This document shows, piece after piece, positions 45,349-58,615 of a stretch of 64,000 nucleotides of DNA (position 1 is the stretch's first letter; every line of letters starts with the position of its first letter). Origin of the DNA: Zygnema circumcarinatum (Eukaryota; Streptophyta; Zygnematophyceae; Zygnematales; Zygnemataceae); assembly GCA_037447605.1 (NCBI GenBank), contig CM074807.1:733823-797822 (forward strand), given 5' to 3'. Made by a program: the position numbers and the translations under genes. The notes under the pieces were generated by a model. It did not search any database, was not told where the DNA came from, and saw only the letters and a list, made by a program, of their open reading frames with translations.

Positions 45349-45996
45349 TCCCTGGACAGCACCTCCAAACCTTCATCACCTCCTGCTGCATGCTCCTGTA
45401 CACTTTGCTGACCCTCTAACCATACGCATGAAAGACAAGGGAAACGAGCCGATCTGCTGCTTGCATCAGGACATGGCTACAAATATCAGCTCCATTTCCC
45501 TCCATATACACAATGATTCAGCTCCTCCTCCTCCTCCTCATCCTCATCGTTCCTCCTCGTCCTCCTCAGTATCGGTTTCAGTATCGGTTTCCACTACTTC
45601 ACGCAGAAAACCTTAATTCACCCACAAATCATCTCATTCGATCCATTCAGGCTGCTCTTGTTATTGGTCAGAGAGCAGCGACCTGCTTATTCCTGAAGTG
45701 AAGGAGACTCCACTACCTCTCTCTAACCCCTGGAAAAGGTCCGAAGTGTTCTTCAGATAGGCTTCTCTCAAGTCATACTTTTTTCAAGACAGTTCCACAC
45801 ATGAATAAACATCGAGCCACCTTACAACAGCTGCTGGGATTTCCAGTACAGCTTGAAGCTCACAGGCGAGCCCTTATTGGCTGGAGGAGTCCACCGACCC
45901 TAAAAACCCTAAACCCTAAACACCCTAAAAACCCAAAGGAAAGGTTGGAGAAACGTTGTCTCCACGAGCGGTCAAAATTGACCAACGGCGACGAAA

Positions 45997-48687
45997 CTAA
46001 GCCGTCTGCACGGCGCCCTCATTTTGCGAGAGGGAGTTACCCTCCCTTTTTCCCGTTTCCAAGTCAACTCCAATTTCTGCTTCCGTTTCCGTTCCAACTT
46101 CAACCTCGCTTGCAGGTTTCATCTCAAGCTCGGCCTCGGCTCCCATTTCAGTTCCAGTTTCAGATTCAGTTGCAATTTCATACTCGCTTTCCATGTCCGT
46201 CTCAGTTACGATGTCAGTCGCAGTTTGACGCTCAATTTCAGCCTCAGCTTCCATTGTCAGCTTCCTTTCTGTGCCTATGTCAAATTTCAAATCATCTTCA
46301 TCGTCAATGTCAGCCTCAGTTTCAATTCCAATTTCACTGTCGAATTCTGATTCACCTTTTCTGTCGATAGTTTCCATCTCCTCTTCCATTTTCTCTCCTA
46401 TCTCCTCCTCCTCCTCGTCCTCGCTCTCCCCTGATGCCTCCCTGAATGCTAACTTCACTCCCAGAGCTGCAGAAGAAAACTGTGAGAAGTCACAATCGGG
46501 AGCATCCACTGATGAAGACAGATAATTGGCTCCAATTCCATCCACCGTATCGGCAGCCATATCGCGATCTTCCGGAGATGCATACATCAAATTCGACAAA
46601 GTTTGATAGTTCAAGTTCTGGTCAAGCCTGTCAAGCATAACAACAAAGGCGAACGAAGGAAAGAGAAGGACAGATGAGAAGAATGCTAACGACGAGACTA
46701 GAAACTAAAATTTTTGCATGAACAAATCCTGCAGAAGGTTCAAAAAAACAAAAGAAGGTGTATCGGAGCAGAGACAGAGGGAAGGGAGAGGAAAAAGAGG
46801 TGAGGAGGAGGGAGGGAGGGAGGGAGGGAGGGAGGGAGGGAGGGAGGGAGGGAGGGAGGGAAGAGAGATAGAGAGAGAGGGAGGGAGAAAGGGAGACATT
46901 AGGTTGAGAACCAGTTAGTACCCGTCTGATCGGTACGTTTGACCCAGAACGCCATGAATTGTGGGTGTGAATTCCAGCTCCAAAACATCCATACTGAGAT
47001 GAACAAGGGCATCGTCCTCCAGCTGCAGGAGAGGATTCGCAGGCTGAACTCGCAGTTCAGCATCCAGCAATCCTGCAACCGAAACTCGGAAGGAATCGAC
47101 TTCCACAGACCCTGCTCTTTCATAGGCTTCAAAGGACACCACTGCTTGTCCATCGAAAAGATTCAATTCATCACCCAGAGCGAGACTTGGAACCTCCGTT
47201 CCGTCAACTTTGATGAATTGCAAGAAGCCCTCTGCTCTCTCTTTCTTGGAGCCCCTCCTTGCTCCAAAGTGCAGAGTGTGCGTCTTTCCATTCATCATCC
47301 ACATAATGGCAATTTCTCTGCAGAAAATAGGAAACAAAAAGGGAATCATTATGTGTTTACTAAACAAAATGTATTACACCTTCCAAACATACTTCATAAG
47401 ACATGCGCCCTCGCTCTATTGTTTGCTGTAAGGTCGTCCAACGACAACCATACAAGATTCCCCAAACGCAGTCGGAAGCAAATGAACAAAGACAAGCTAC
47501 GATGAACATAGAGAGATGAAGAAACAAAGAAAGAAGATGAGTTTCCATACCGTATCCATGACCGGATGCCTTTAGACTTCAAGGAAACACCGGGTCGTGA
47601 ATCATCGTATCCTCCAAGCAGCATATTGATATGGAGCCTTTTGTCCGAAATGAGGCAGAAAGGCTTCTCCTGAAGCGGCTTCACTCCCGAGTCTGCATTA
47701 CAAAACCAGAAAACGATGCACGTCACAAAATCAGAAGAAAGAAGCAGAAATAAGTACCTACTGTATGCATGAATGCCTGTTTGAACGCATGCCATTAAGA
47801 TGTCAGCCATGCATTCGGTATAGAATGAAGTCAACAGAAGAATTCTGCGCAGCGCCATACCTTGCTTGCTTTCTAACGAAATAGCAGACGCTGGGGCACC
47901 GCAAAATCCGCCAATACTGCGACATATAACCAGGGAAAAGGGTATAAATCAGTAAGGTTCAAGAAACCAATCAGAATTCAACGCATTGTCTCCCCTCACC
48001 TTCCCTCTGTCTCTTCTCTCCCTCCCCCACTTCTCGTGCCTCCCATCCCCTTCGTCGCTCCCAAAACTCTTCACCTTTCCTCTCTTCCCCCTCCCTCCTT
48101 CACCTTCCTCCATTCCCTCCTTCCTTTCCTTCTCCCCACACCTTTCTCTCCCTTTCTCTTCCCTCCCTCTTTCCTCTCTCCTCCCCCTCCCTCCCATTCT
48201 TCGCCCCCCCCCTTCCTCCCTCCCTCCTCTCCCTCCTTTCCCCTCCCCACCCCTCTCCCTTCTTCCCTTCCCCCATCCCCTCCCTCCTGCAGCACCCAAT
48301 GGGCCCTGAACCCTACTATGTATCCTCCGCCTCGCGCTCATAGACCTCCTCCGCCGCACAGAGGCTCTCCCTGTAAAGCGCGCATTTCCCGCCAGCCGCA
48401 GCGAAGCTCCAATACGCGCACTCCCCTGCGAGCCTGCACAGCTGGCAGCACGCTGCCGGAGAGGCGACCTTCCCTGCGCTTTCAAACCCCTCCGCGGAAG
48501 GGACGAGCAGGTGCGTCTTCGCCGCTGCCTCCCTGAACCCTCCCCTGTACACGAAACGCCCGCAAGTAGCAGCGCTGCAGGAGCTTGCCGCGCTAGCAAA
48601 GGCCGGGCAGCTCTCGGCCGCCATGGCTGCAAGGAGGTTGCTCAGGAGGAGGACGCTGAGGAGAGCGAAGGCTCTGTAGAGAGCCAT
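45997..48687 (-). CDS. PAN/apple-like plus root-cap domain protein with acidic tail (secreted)
   Basis: The first exon (48687 to about 48330) encodes a signal peptide (FALLSVLLLSNLLAAMAAES) and a Cys-rich PAN/apple-like segment (SPAACCQLCRLAGECAYWSF, then GGKCALYRESLC). Later exons are 47917-47858 (approximate), 47705-47551 (approximate start), 47317-46922 and 46627-45997. They give RLHINMLLGGYDDSRPG, GIRSWIREIAIMWMMNGKTH across an intron, ALGDELNLFDGQAVVSFEAY and HGVLGQTYRSDG. The last is the hallmark of the plant Root_cap domain. The last exon adds NYLSSSVDAPDCDFSQF, a normal root-cap ending, then a very acidic tail of about 150 aa rich in Glu/Thr/Asp. The join between the signal/PAN exon and the next exon does not close in phase with any donor I can find. 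Either an exon is missing in the CT-rich 47.94-48.3 kb interval or these are two genes. Confidence 0.72.
46808..46862. repeat. (GGGA)n tract in the root-cap gene intron
   Basis: About 13 tandem GGGA/GGAG units in the intron before the last exon. Confidence 0.95.
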
Positions 48688-49111
48688 AGCTACTGCTGTC
48701 GGAATGGTCGCTCTTGCAGGGAGCCGAAAGCCTCTTCACCTCCTCCTCCTTGCAGGCTTTGTGCAGGAGGGGGGGGCAAGCGCCAGCGCGCCACGTGGCA
48801 AGACCACGTCGCGCGGGCGCGCCGCTTGGGAGGAGGCGCCAGAGAACGTGCGCCGCCGCGCGGTCCTGCGCGTGGTCCTGCGCGTTGTCCTGCGCGCGGT
48901 TTGCAAGAGACGACGCGGAAAAGGCCGTACTGCGCGGCGGTTTCTACTGTACTGTATGTACAGTAAGGGCCGGGCGAAATCGCGCGTCGTCGCCGCGCGG
49001 TTTTCTGGCGCGCGGTCCGGTGCTGGAGCGCGGTCGGTCGGTCCAGTCGTCGGGTGGACGCGACTCGGCGCCGCGTCACTGTCCGCGGGGCCGGGGGAGG
49101 AGGGGGCAGCG

Positions 49112-49140
49112 GTGAAAACCTTTCGGTGAAAGGTTTTCAC
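49112..49140. other. Perfect 13-bp inverted repeat GTGAAAACCTTTC
   Basis: GTGAAAACCTTTC, loop GGT, GAAAGGTTTTCAC. A perfect hairpin in a GC-rich, otherwise unstructured region. It does not resemble a tRNA and has no U-run terminator after it. Confidence 0.85.
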
Positions 49141-49427
49141 GACTGCCCGAACTTGTGTCTCATTTTGTACGACTGTGGAAGGGGTTCCATGGAGCAGTTT
49201 TGCGTCAAGTACGACACGTTTTGGGGTTCCATCGGGTTGCAGTTCGACGACATGGCGCCGATGTGGCTGCCATGTCAGCAATGTTTTATAAGTATAGCCA
49301 ATCAAATGATGCCACGTTGATACGAAGCAAGTTTTACACCGATCCACCTGTCACGTCTGCTTACGTCATCGACACGTGACACGCACTGATTGGACACCCG
49401 GGTTGTGAGGAGCATTTTCCGACCGTT

Positions 49428-49486
49428 TGGGTTTAGGGTTTAGGGTTTAGGGTTTAAGATTTAGGGTTTAGGGTTTAGAGTTTTAG
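49428..49486. repeat. Interstitial TTTAGGG (plant telomere-type) tract
   Basis: Seven or eight GGGTTTA units with one degenerate AAGATTTA, in a spacer. This is the plant/green-algal telomere motif. Confidence 0.93.
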
Positions 49487-50242
49487 ATGGAACCCGGCGA
49501 CTGAAAACATTTTGGCTTCAGAGGCTTTTCGAAAATATTTTCTTCTGCCCGATTACGCACAAATTTCGTAGAGTTCAAAAAGGGAATGCGTGCACGTCCG
49601 GACATAGTCAATCGTACGAACAACCGATCGCGACAAGAAAACACCGCCCGGAGTTGACCGCCTGTCGCCGTGCACCACGTGTACGGTATCTCGTACGGAC
49701 GAGACCTAAGGGTGCTCGCAAGTGCGAAAGGACAACAACGCAAGCTGCAACTGTTTGCACATGTAGCGCAAATTTTTTGTCGTATTACTTTTTTTCTTTA
49801 GGGGGGAGGAGGCGGGAGACTATGGATGGCCGTAAAATTATTATTATTATTTTTTCAATTAATTTGAAGCCAGTATTTAAATAATGGGTTTGGGGGAATC
49901 TTTTTCTTTTCCTTTTCCTTTACTTCTCAGTTCCAAACGAACGCATTATTGATCTCATGGAACTGTTCCACCGTCCAACTGACAAACATGTGAACGCGCT
50001 CTTGGCGACTTGGACTGTCAACTAAAGCTCTGGCAATCCTGAAAGACCCAAATGCCTGGACAAAATAAGCTTCATTGAATCCTTCCCAAGGCCTGGCCAG
50101 CCACAAATTCCAAGAGAGATGTCAACTGTAACTGTAACTGTAACTGTGACGGTAACTGTAACGGGAGTACATATAAACGCATGAGGACACAAAATGAAAA
50201 CATTTCGTCAAAACTTTGCACCATTGCAGGTCAAGGTCTCCT

Positions 50243-52121
<1,879 letters not shown>

Positions 52122-53108
52122 GCCTTCGCTCCCTCCGCCTCCGATTGCAGAGGGCTGCAGCCGGGCTCTACCGCCAAACGAATAAATTCCAGAACAATGC
52201 AACGACTTAATGCAGCATAGTTTTGATCTTTTGCCTTCTCTAGGGTGCGGAATTTCTCTGTGAGACAAATTAGGGTTAGTTCCTGGCCGAAGAATTGCTT
52301 CTTGACGACGAAGAGGGAAGGACGAGAGGTGAGGAGGTGGCTGGAGAGTAGAGAGAGAGGGTGAGGTAGAGGGTGAGGGAGAGAGAAAGAGTGCGAGAGA
52401 GGGTGCGGCAGGAGAGAGGGTGTGGAATAGAAACATAACTTCTCGCTCCCTCCCTTCAGAGTGAAAATCTCAGAACTCACCACCACCTTTCAAGTTTGGC
52501 CTCTAGGGCTGCTCCTGTGAAGGCAAGGGCACTCACGTTCTATGCAAAAAACCATTGAATGAAAAAAATGATGTAGTTTCAGTTTAGTAACCGGTATAAC
52601 GACTTTTCGGACTATTCACATAGAGTCCGGAAGGTTTGAGAATACCCAATACGATACGCTGCGATACAATACTTTTTACGATACGATACAATACAGGGTA
52701 CAGATAAGTGATATATTACGGCACGATACGATACAATAGGAAACGATACGATATGACACGATACGATACCACCTGAGAATACTGCAGAGCTCAAAATCTG
52801 CACCCTAATTTGTAAGCAGCGCTCTCTCTCCTTCTCGCTTTCCCGCTCTGCTGCCGTGAGACGAGCCTTTAGGGAGTATTTGTAGGAGTAATTCAGTGAG
52901 CTTAGGGCCCTGGAGGAGTTCAGGCTGAATCTTGTAGAGATATTTCTGATTAGAAATCAGGGTTGGGGGTTCAGAGGGTACTAGTTTAGGGCGGGAAGTT
53001 CTGAAGATTTCGTAGAGATATCAGTGAAAGTCATTTTTCCCCCTTGTGATCCTGTTTGCGTTTGCTGCTGGGAAGTTTCTGCATTAGAAATTTGGAGATT
53101 TTTCAAGT
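52122..53108. other. Divergent spacer between Nudix and uL24 genes
   Basis: It contains a GA-rich leader (52330-52440) and a patch of GATACGATAC/AATACAATAC motifs (52650-52780) matching those at 26.7-27.1 and 38.6-38.7 kb. No coding exon is supported. Confidence 0.55.
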
Positions 53109-54776
53109 ATGGGGTGGAAAGCTGCTCAAAAAGTATTCAAGACTTGGAAAATTCTCCGTGGTGATAATGTAGGCATCTGCTGACTCCCTCTCCTCTCTCT
53201 TTCTCGGCCCCTCTCTATCTCTTTCTATCTAACACACACACACACACACATTCTCTTCCGCTTTCGTCCCTCCCTCCCTCCCTCGCTCTCCCTCTCCCTC
53301 TCTCGCTCGCTCCCTCGCTCTCTTCCTATTCGCACTCTTTCCCTCGTTCCTGCCTCCCCTCGCTGCCTCACGGATTCCATGATTCTTCTAAGGATTAATT
53401 TTCGTATCGCATACTCGAGCCATGGAGGATAAATTAAAGTTTTTTTGCCCTATTTTTTGTCGCGCATGGTTGACGCAGGTGATGGTAATGGCTGGAAAAG
53501 ACTTGGGACTGACTGGAACTGTTCAACGCGTCGTCCGGCATAAAAATGCCGTTTTCGTGGAAGGTCGAAATCTGGTCAGCATTTACTAAGATTGGGAGAC
53601 AGACCTTCCTAGGCTTTGTATCGCTGTCTGCTTGAACGGGGGTTTGGTTTGTTGCCATCTTAATGCTCTTTTTCATTTTTGCTTGCCACAAAGCATTATT
53701 CAAAACTGCCGTGTCTTGCGGTTTGCGATTCTTGAAGCTTTTGAGGATTTGTAAATGTGAACCTTTTGAAATGCTGCAGGTGAAAAAGCATATCAAGAGG
53801 ACTAAGGAGCAGCAAGGCGGTATCATCACAATGGAAGCGCCCCTTCACGTCTCCAATGTTTCACTTCTGGACCCCACGACAGGGTACGTATTTCACTTAT
53901 GAAATGGATCAAGCAAAGTTTCACTTTTTGAAAAGCCTTATTTCTAGATAACTGCACTCTGTAAGGAAATGAATCGGCTGCCCTTTGGAAGAGTATGCTC
54001 ATTGACTATCGTGGGGGGAACGACAATTTGAAAGATTGCTATCTTCATTGACTCGGGGGGTCTTAATCCTTGTCCGTGATAGAGTTTAAACATTGAAGTA
54101 AGCCTGCTAGAAGGGCCTTACGAGGGGTAATTTGATCTCTAATACGAAAAACCTCATAATGAAGGGATTTCACATTAAACTGAGTCCATTTTCGTGGCCC
54201 ACTTTCCATACAGGGCTCCCTGCAGGGTATCGTTCCGGTGGCTTGAGGATGGAACAAAAGTGCGGGTCTCAAAGGGCAGCACCAGCTCCCAAAGCATCAT
54301 TCCCCGCCCGGAGATACTCAAGGAGAGGAGGAAACCTCTCCCAACTACAAGTAAGTCTCCGGAAGAAGAACCTGCTTCCGTGTGCTTTCGTTCTTTTCTT
54401 TCTCTTTCCGACCTATATCATCAATATATCATTAGGTAGAGATAAGGATGCTTCCTTCATTAGTAAACTTTCTTCGTAGAAATTCATAACTTGGTGATTG
54501 ATTTCGCAAGGATTCGGCACCGACGATTCCATTACAAATAGAAAATGCTAATATTTTCAAATGTGGCACCAAAAACCTAAACTCTAAGGTTCAAACCAAT
54601 GGCTGTTAATTTTTCCACACGGTTGCTGTTTTGCAGTGGGCCCAAAAGACACGCCAGAAGAGGAGGCAAAGAAACTGACATGGAACCCCGAGTCAAAAGA
54701 GGGAGGATTGCCTCCGCTTGTGCGAAGAAATGGGCGTTGGCACGTAGACTTTTCTTCACTTCTTAAAAGAAAATAA
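53109..54776 (+). CDS. rpl24: Ribosomal protein uL24 (bacterial/mitochondrial type, KOW)
   Basis: Five exons (53109-53168, 53479-53574, 53780-53883, 54214-54350, 54637-54776) encode 178 aa. The start [20 protein letters not shown] leads into a KOW motif ([20 protein letters not shown]), then [74 protein letters not shown] and [13 protein letters not shown]. This matches the nucleus-encoded organellar uL24 of plants, an assembly-initiating protein of the large subunit near the exit tunnel. The short N-terminus beginning directly at the ribosomal core, with no long transit peptide, is how I recall the plant mitochondrial form. A CT-rich intron follows exon 1. Confidence 0.92.
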
Positions 54777-55231
54777 CTAATGCGAGTGGTTGCCAAGTTC
54801 AATAGGAGATGTATAGGAGGACCCTTCTGGAATTTGATTTTGCTTTTAGGTTTTGAATAATTTGGAGAATTGGGCTGGCTTGTATTCGTTTTATTTGGTA
54901 TGTGCAAGAAGCACAGTGTGCAGAACTAAATGGCAAGGAAAAAAGTGAGGTACCGATACGAAGCAAAAGGTGACAGATCAAAAAAAATACATTTTGATTG
55001 GCTGACATGAAGTTGGAACACTGTACAGTTCTTCGATGCTGTGAGTACAAGCAATGTTTCTTCCTCAACAAACCTAAAGACGGGGCCAAGATTGTAAAAA
55101 AGGCAAAAACTGTGACGTCTTTAAACTAATTTAACAATTGGACAGGAGCTCATCTCTACATGAGAGACACGGCTCTCGAAAAAAGGCCCTTTCATACATG
55201 CATTATTTTGTACCTGCTTCTCGTTGACTCA
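54777..55231. other. Convergent spacer between uL24 and DUF1997 genes
   Basis: Tail-to-tail 3' regions of about 450 bp. No additional exon seen. Confidence 0.6.
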
Positions 55232-56293
55232 TCACGCCTTGGGAGGAAGCTGCAACAGAGCCCTCTCCTCCCACGCATACTTTGAATAGTCCGCCAACAC
55301 CTGGCTGTTCACTTTGTCCTGCATGGCTTCTAACAGCTGGTTCAACAACTGCACATGGAAACAGCCACATAGAAAAGGGGGGAAAAAGTGGGGAAGTTAG
55401 GGGATGTGGGTTTGAAGCCAAGGGTTCAGAGTTGAAGGACTGAAGGGAAACGGGGAAAGTGGGGAAGTTAGGGGATGGGGTTTGAAGACAAGGGTTCAGA
55501 GTTGAAGGACTGAAGGGAAACGGGGAAAGTGGGGAAGTTAGGGGATGGGGTTTGAAGACAAGGGTTCAGAGTTGAAGGACTGAAGGGAAACGGTGAAAGT
55601 GGGGAAGTTAGGGGATGGGGTTTGAAGACAAGGGTTCAGAGTTGAAGGACTGAAGGAAAACGGGGAAAGGGAGGGAATGTCTCACCACATTCCCTACTGC
55701 CTCGATTGTGGGAGAAGGAACAAACATGAGAGTGTCGGGAACTGCCAGATCGACACGAAGACTCATGCGCCCTCGGAGCCGCATTCCGGAGCTGACTTTG
55801 ACTGAATTCATGGAACCGTTCACTCCCAAGATGAAGTCTGACGGCTTCACATCCACGCCTCGAAGCTCACATCGTGTCTGAAAATCACTAGGGTTCAGAG
55901 AATGGAGGGCAAACAACAGGGATTAATAAGATGCGAAAGGAGACTAGACCATATACAGTCCACCTTGATGAAGGAGAAGGGAGAGGGCGGGAAAGTGAGA
56001 GCGGGTGGATGGGTTGGAGAGGGTAGGAGCTGAGAAAAAGAAAAGACAGGAGAGGAAGGGGCAAGGAGTGTGAAGACGGAGTGTAATGGGAGAGGCACAG
56101 AATGAGAGGAGAGACAAAGAAATATAAACAGTGGTCAGAAGAACATAGAAACTTACTGCTTGTAGCGAAAGTGTTTGAGAGCTGCCTGAATTCGCTGATT
56201 TTGTCAGCCATAATCGCATGTCCACGACAGGCCGAACCGTGAGGAAAAAAAAATCCATAGGAAGCATGTAGATGCGCCATTCTTCCTGAAGAC

Positions 56294-56324
<31 letters not shown>

Positions 56325-57265
56325 TTCAGGGAGAGAAAAAGAGAAAGACGAGGAGAGAGGGGGAGAGGTGAAGGTAGTGTTGGCCGCTGCTTTAAGTAAA
56401 GGAGTTGTCCAATCATGGTAAGAGAAACGGATTGTTGAACCAAAGCTGTTCAAATTCAGTCTCGAGAGATTCTATTATCATGTTCAGATTACGAAATTGA
56501 AACATTTTTTCTTCGACAAAAAATCAATCAATCAATTACTCACGCTGTTTAACTGCTCACTTCGCTCCTTGTCTGGAAAAAATGTGCGAAAGATTCGGTC
56601 TTTCTCTGACATGTATTTCTCAAAAGGGACCTGCGACGCCGAAGAAAGCCAAGATGCTGGCACCAACAGTTCAAGGTACCGTAAAACCTTAAATATAAGC
56701 GAAAGACGAAAAAATTACAGGTTGTTGTTTTTTTATATGAATTTCAAGTAAATATCCACTACGAAATTTCTCCATTCTCGTCCACTGATGTATCATGTAA
56801 ATACAGAAAAACTTCTTTACGCACGTGCACTGCATACCACTCGGAACGTGAACGCACTGGACTCAACAAGCTCCATGTTTAAATAGAGGAAGATCTAGAG
56901 GTAAAAGACAAAGAGAGAGAAAAAGGAGAGAGTGAGCGAGAGAGGGATAGAGTGGGAGAGAGAGAGACAGAGACAGAGCAATCACTGCATGCAGCCTTCC
57001 CCTACAGCTTTCACTGCAGATCAGAAAGAGCATAATAGCATCTCACTCCATAGCGTTCCCTCAGAGGGATGTCAGTTGTGAGCTCTGTCGCGAAGCGCAC
57101 GCGGCTTGCTCGAACGCTAAGAGTAGCTCTCCTTCCCGGCATAAATGGCTGCCGAGCTGAAGAAAAACGAGCTCTCTTCCTCACAGCGTCACTGAAGGAG
57201 CAGGAAGCTATCCATGGCTTCACCAGCGGTCCTGTCCTCGCTGCAGAAGGCAGACATTCCGCCAT
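55232..57265 (-). CDS. DUF1997 family protein, probably chloroplast (SRPBCC-like)
   Basis: Five exons (57265-57047, 56630-56544, 56285-56157, 55877-55686, 55348-55232) encode 247 aa, all phase 0. The N-terminus (about 55 aa, Ser/Arg/Ala-rich) fits a plastid transit peptide. The body then follows the plant DUF1997 layout: ATELTTDIPLRERYG-VPFEKYM, IFRTFFPDKERSEQLNS, EEWRIYMLPMDFFFLTVRPV, TRCELRGVDVKPSDFILGVN, SGMRLRGRMSLRVDLAVPDT, MFVPSPTIEAVGNV and LLNQLLEAMQDKVN-LADYSKYAWE. DUF1997 proteins occur in cyanobacteria and plastids and have no agreed function. Because the intron layout keeps every exon at phase 0, exon skipping would not shift the frame. The last intron contains a 70-bp tandem repeat. 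An ATG farther upstream is possible. Confidence 0.88.
55382..55675. repeat. 70-bp tandem repeat, about 4 copies, in the last DUF1997 intron
   Basis: AGGGTTCAGAGTTGAAGGAC recurs at 55421, 55491, 55561 and 55631, exactly 70 bp apart, with very few differences. It fills nearly the whole intron (55349-55685). Confidence 0.96.
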
Positions 57266-58615
57266 ATAGCTCCTCCGCCTCTGCTGACGAAGCTGCTGCT
57301 GACACTCAGCCCTAATCTCAACTCCTGCTCTCCCCCGAGTCGGCACCCTGTTATCCCTAACCCTAATTTCGACAATGAGCGTTATCCCGGCAAAGATTCC
57401 AGAAACAGATTCATGCACTCCAGCAACCCCAGGAGAGCTCTCCGCCTTAACCCTAACCCTAATTCTTATCCACTTGCCTTGTGCTGGATTCTGGACTCCA
57501 TGTGAGAAAATTCGCAGCCTGGACTGTCAGTTTCCAACGAATATAAATGCCAGTTCAGTTCCATTACCAGTTCCACTTCCACTCCCGGACCCAGTTGCAG
57601 TTATAGTTCAAATTCCAGTTCCAGTTCCAGCTTTTTAGCTTTAGTTCCAGTTCCTGTTCTAGTTTGACTGGCAGTTGAACACGGATCCATCATGTAAACG
57701 CCATACGATCCACCCGATTGTGAGCTCACCAGGCTCACCACTGTCACCAGTACTGGTTGTGGTCAACCGCCTTTGCTCAAACTTCCAATAGAAACTCGAA
57801 ACGTGTACATAAGTGTACACGTGGCCATTTTGTATTGGTAGCTGTGCGATGAGTTGACCTCCGGTGACGGGCTGCAGGCCACAAGGCGCGGATCGGACAC
57901 GATCCACCGCACGTTCTGGAATCATTTCAACCCCTACACTCCGGATACGCCACGGCGATCTCGGATAATGGATCCCCGGTTCTAGGGTCAACCTGTCAAG
58001 ATTTGCACCATTGATCACCAATGGACGTCGTCCACGTCAAAGAAAGGTCCATAATTAGTGTGTCTTTCATAGGTCGGCACTAGGATTAATAGTCTTTCCG
58101 CCAATACGATATCGCCACGTGGATATATAGTAGGCTCAACTGTTTTTAGTAGCCAGATTCGGAACATACGCCTTCAGAATATGGCCAATAGGATGTCGCC
58201 ACGTGTCATTTGACAGTGATTGGCCGGAAGCGATGGCGGCTCCAGCCTCTAGTTGGCCCGCGTGACTGTGCGCCACGTGGCGCGCGATCAGCCGGGCGTC
58301 CCCTGCCACAGCCACTCCCTCCCTCCCTCCCTCCCTCCCTCCCTCCCTCCATCCCTCCCCCTCGCCCCCTATCTCCCTCTCGCCCCCTACCACCCTCTCC
58401 CTCCCTCTCACTCCCTCCCTCTCTCTCCCTCCTAACCTCCCTGACCTCCTCTTCTGCCCCTCCCTCCCTCCTCCCCCCCCCTTCACCCCTCGCCCGCACC
58501 TCCCTCTCTCTCTCCCTCCCTCTGTACAATGCTGCCGCCTACCTTCCCTCGGCTATGGAGTCTATGACCTAAACTCTAAGCCCTCTCAGTAAGCGCGTCC
58601 TCAACTGACGGAAAG
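57266..58615. promoter_or_regulatory. Divergent spacer with G-box/CCAAT cluster
   Basis: Between divergent genes. CCCTAA telo-boxes lie at 57355-57365 and 57448-57460, and a degenerate CAGTTC/CCAGTT hexamer patch at 57550-57660. A cluster of CGCCACGTGGATATATAG (58110), CGCCACGTGTCATTTGACAG (58197) with ATTGGC, and GCGCCACGTGGCGCGCG (58269) lies 350-500 bp upstream of the next ATG. A (CCCT)n tract follows (58316-58352). Confidence 0.5.

Larger units (their letters stand above)
44400..45996. other. Spacer with GA, CT and GTCATA repeats
   Basis: It includes a G/A-rich leader (44400-44530), GTAC-rich sequence (44573-44660: GTACACTGATGTACAGTAC), a (CT)n tract (44799-44835), the hexamer array at 45009-45112 and CCCTAAA-type telo-boxes (45898-45935). 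One small minus-strand open frame is listed separately. Confidence 0.5.
48688..50242. promoter_or_regulatory. GC-rich promoter region and spacer with palindrome and telomere-like tract
   Basis: Immediately upstream of the root-cap gene are GCGCCACGTGGCAAG (about 48787) and ACCACGTCGCG. Three GTCCTGCGCG units lie at 48864-48900 and CTGTACTGTATGTACAGTA at 48946-48964. Next come the hairpin at 49112-49140, CCACGT/CGACACGTGACACG (49310-49385) with ATTGG, and the TTTAGGG tract at 49428-49486. Long open frames here follow from high GC and are not supported as genes. Confidence 0.5.

Noticed and set aside
49112-49140. Rho-independent terminator
   Set aside because: Eukaryotic context and no T-run after the hairpin.
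48736-49347. 200-codon Arg/Ala-rich open frame upstream of the root-cap gene
   Set aside because: High-GC composition with short tandem GTCCTGCGCG units; overlapping frames of equal length exist on the other strand.
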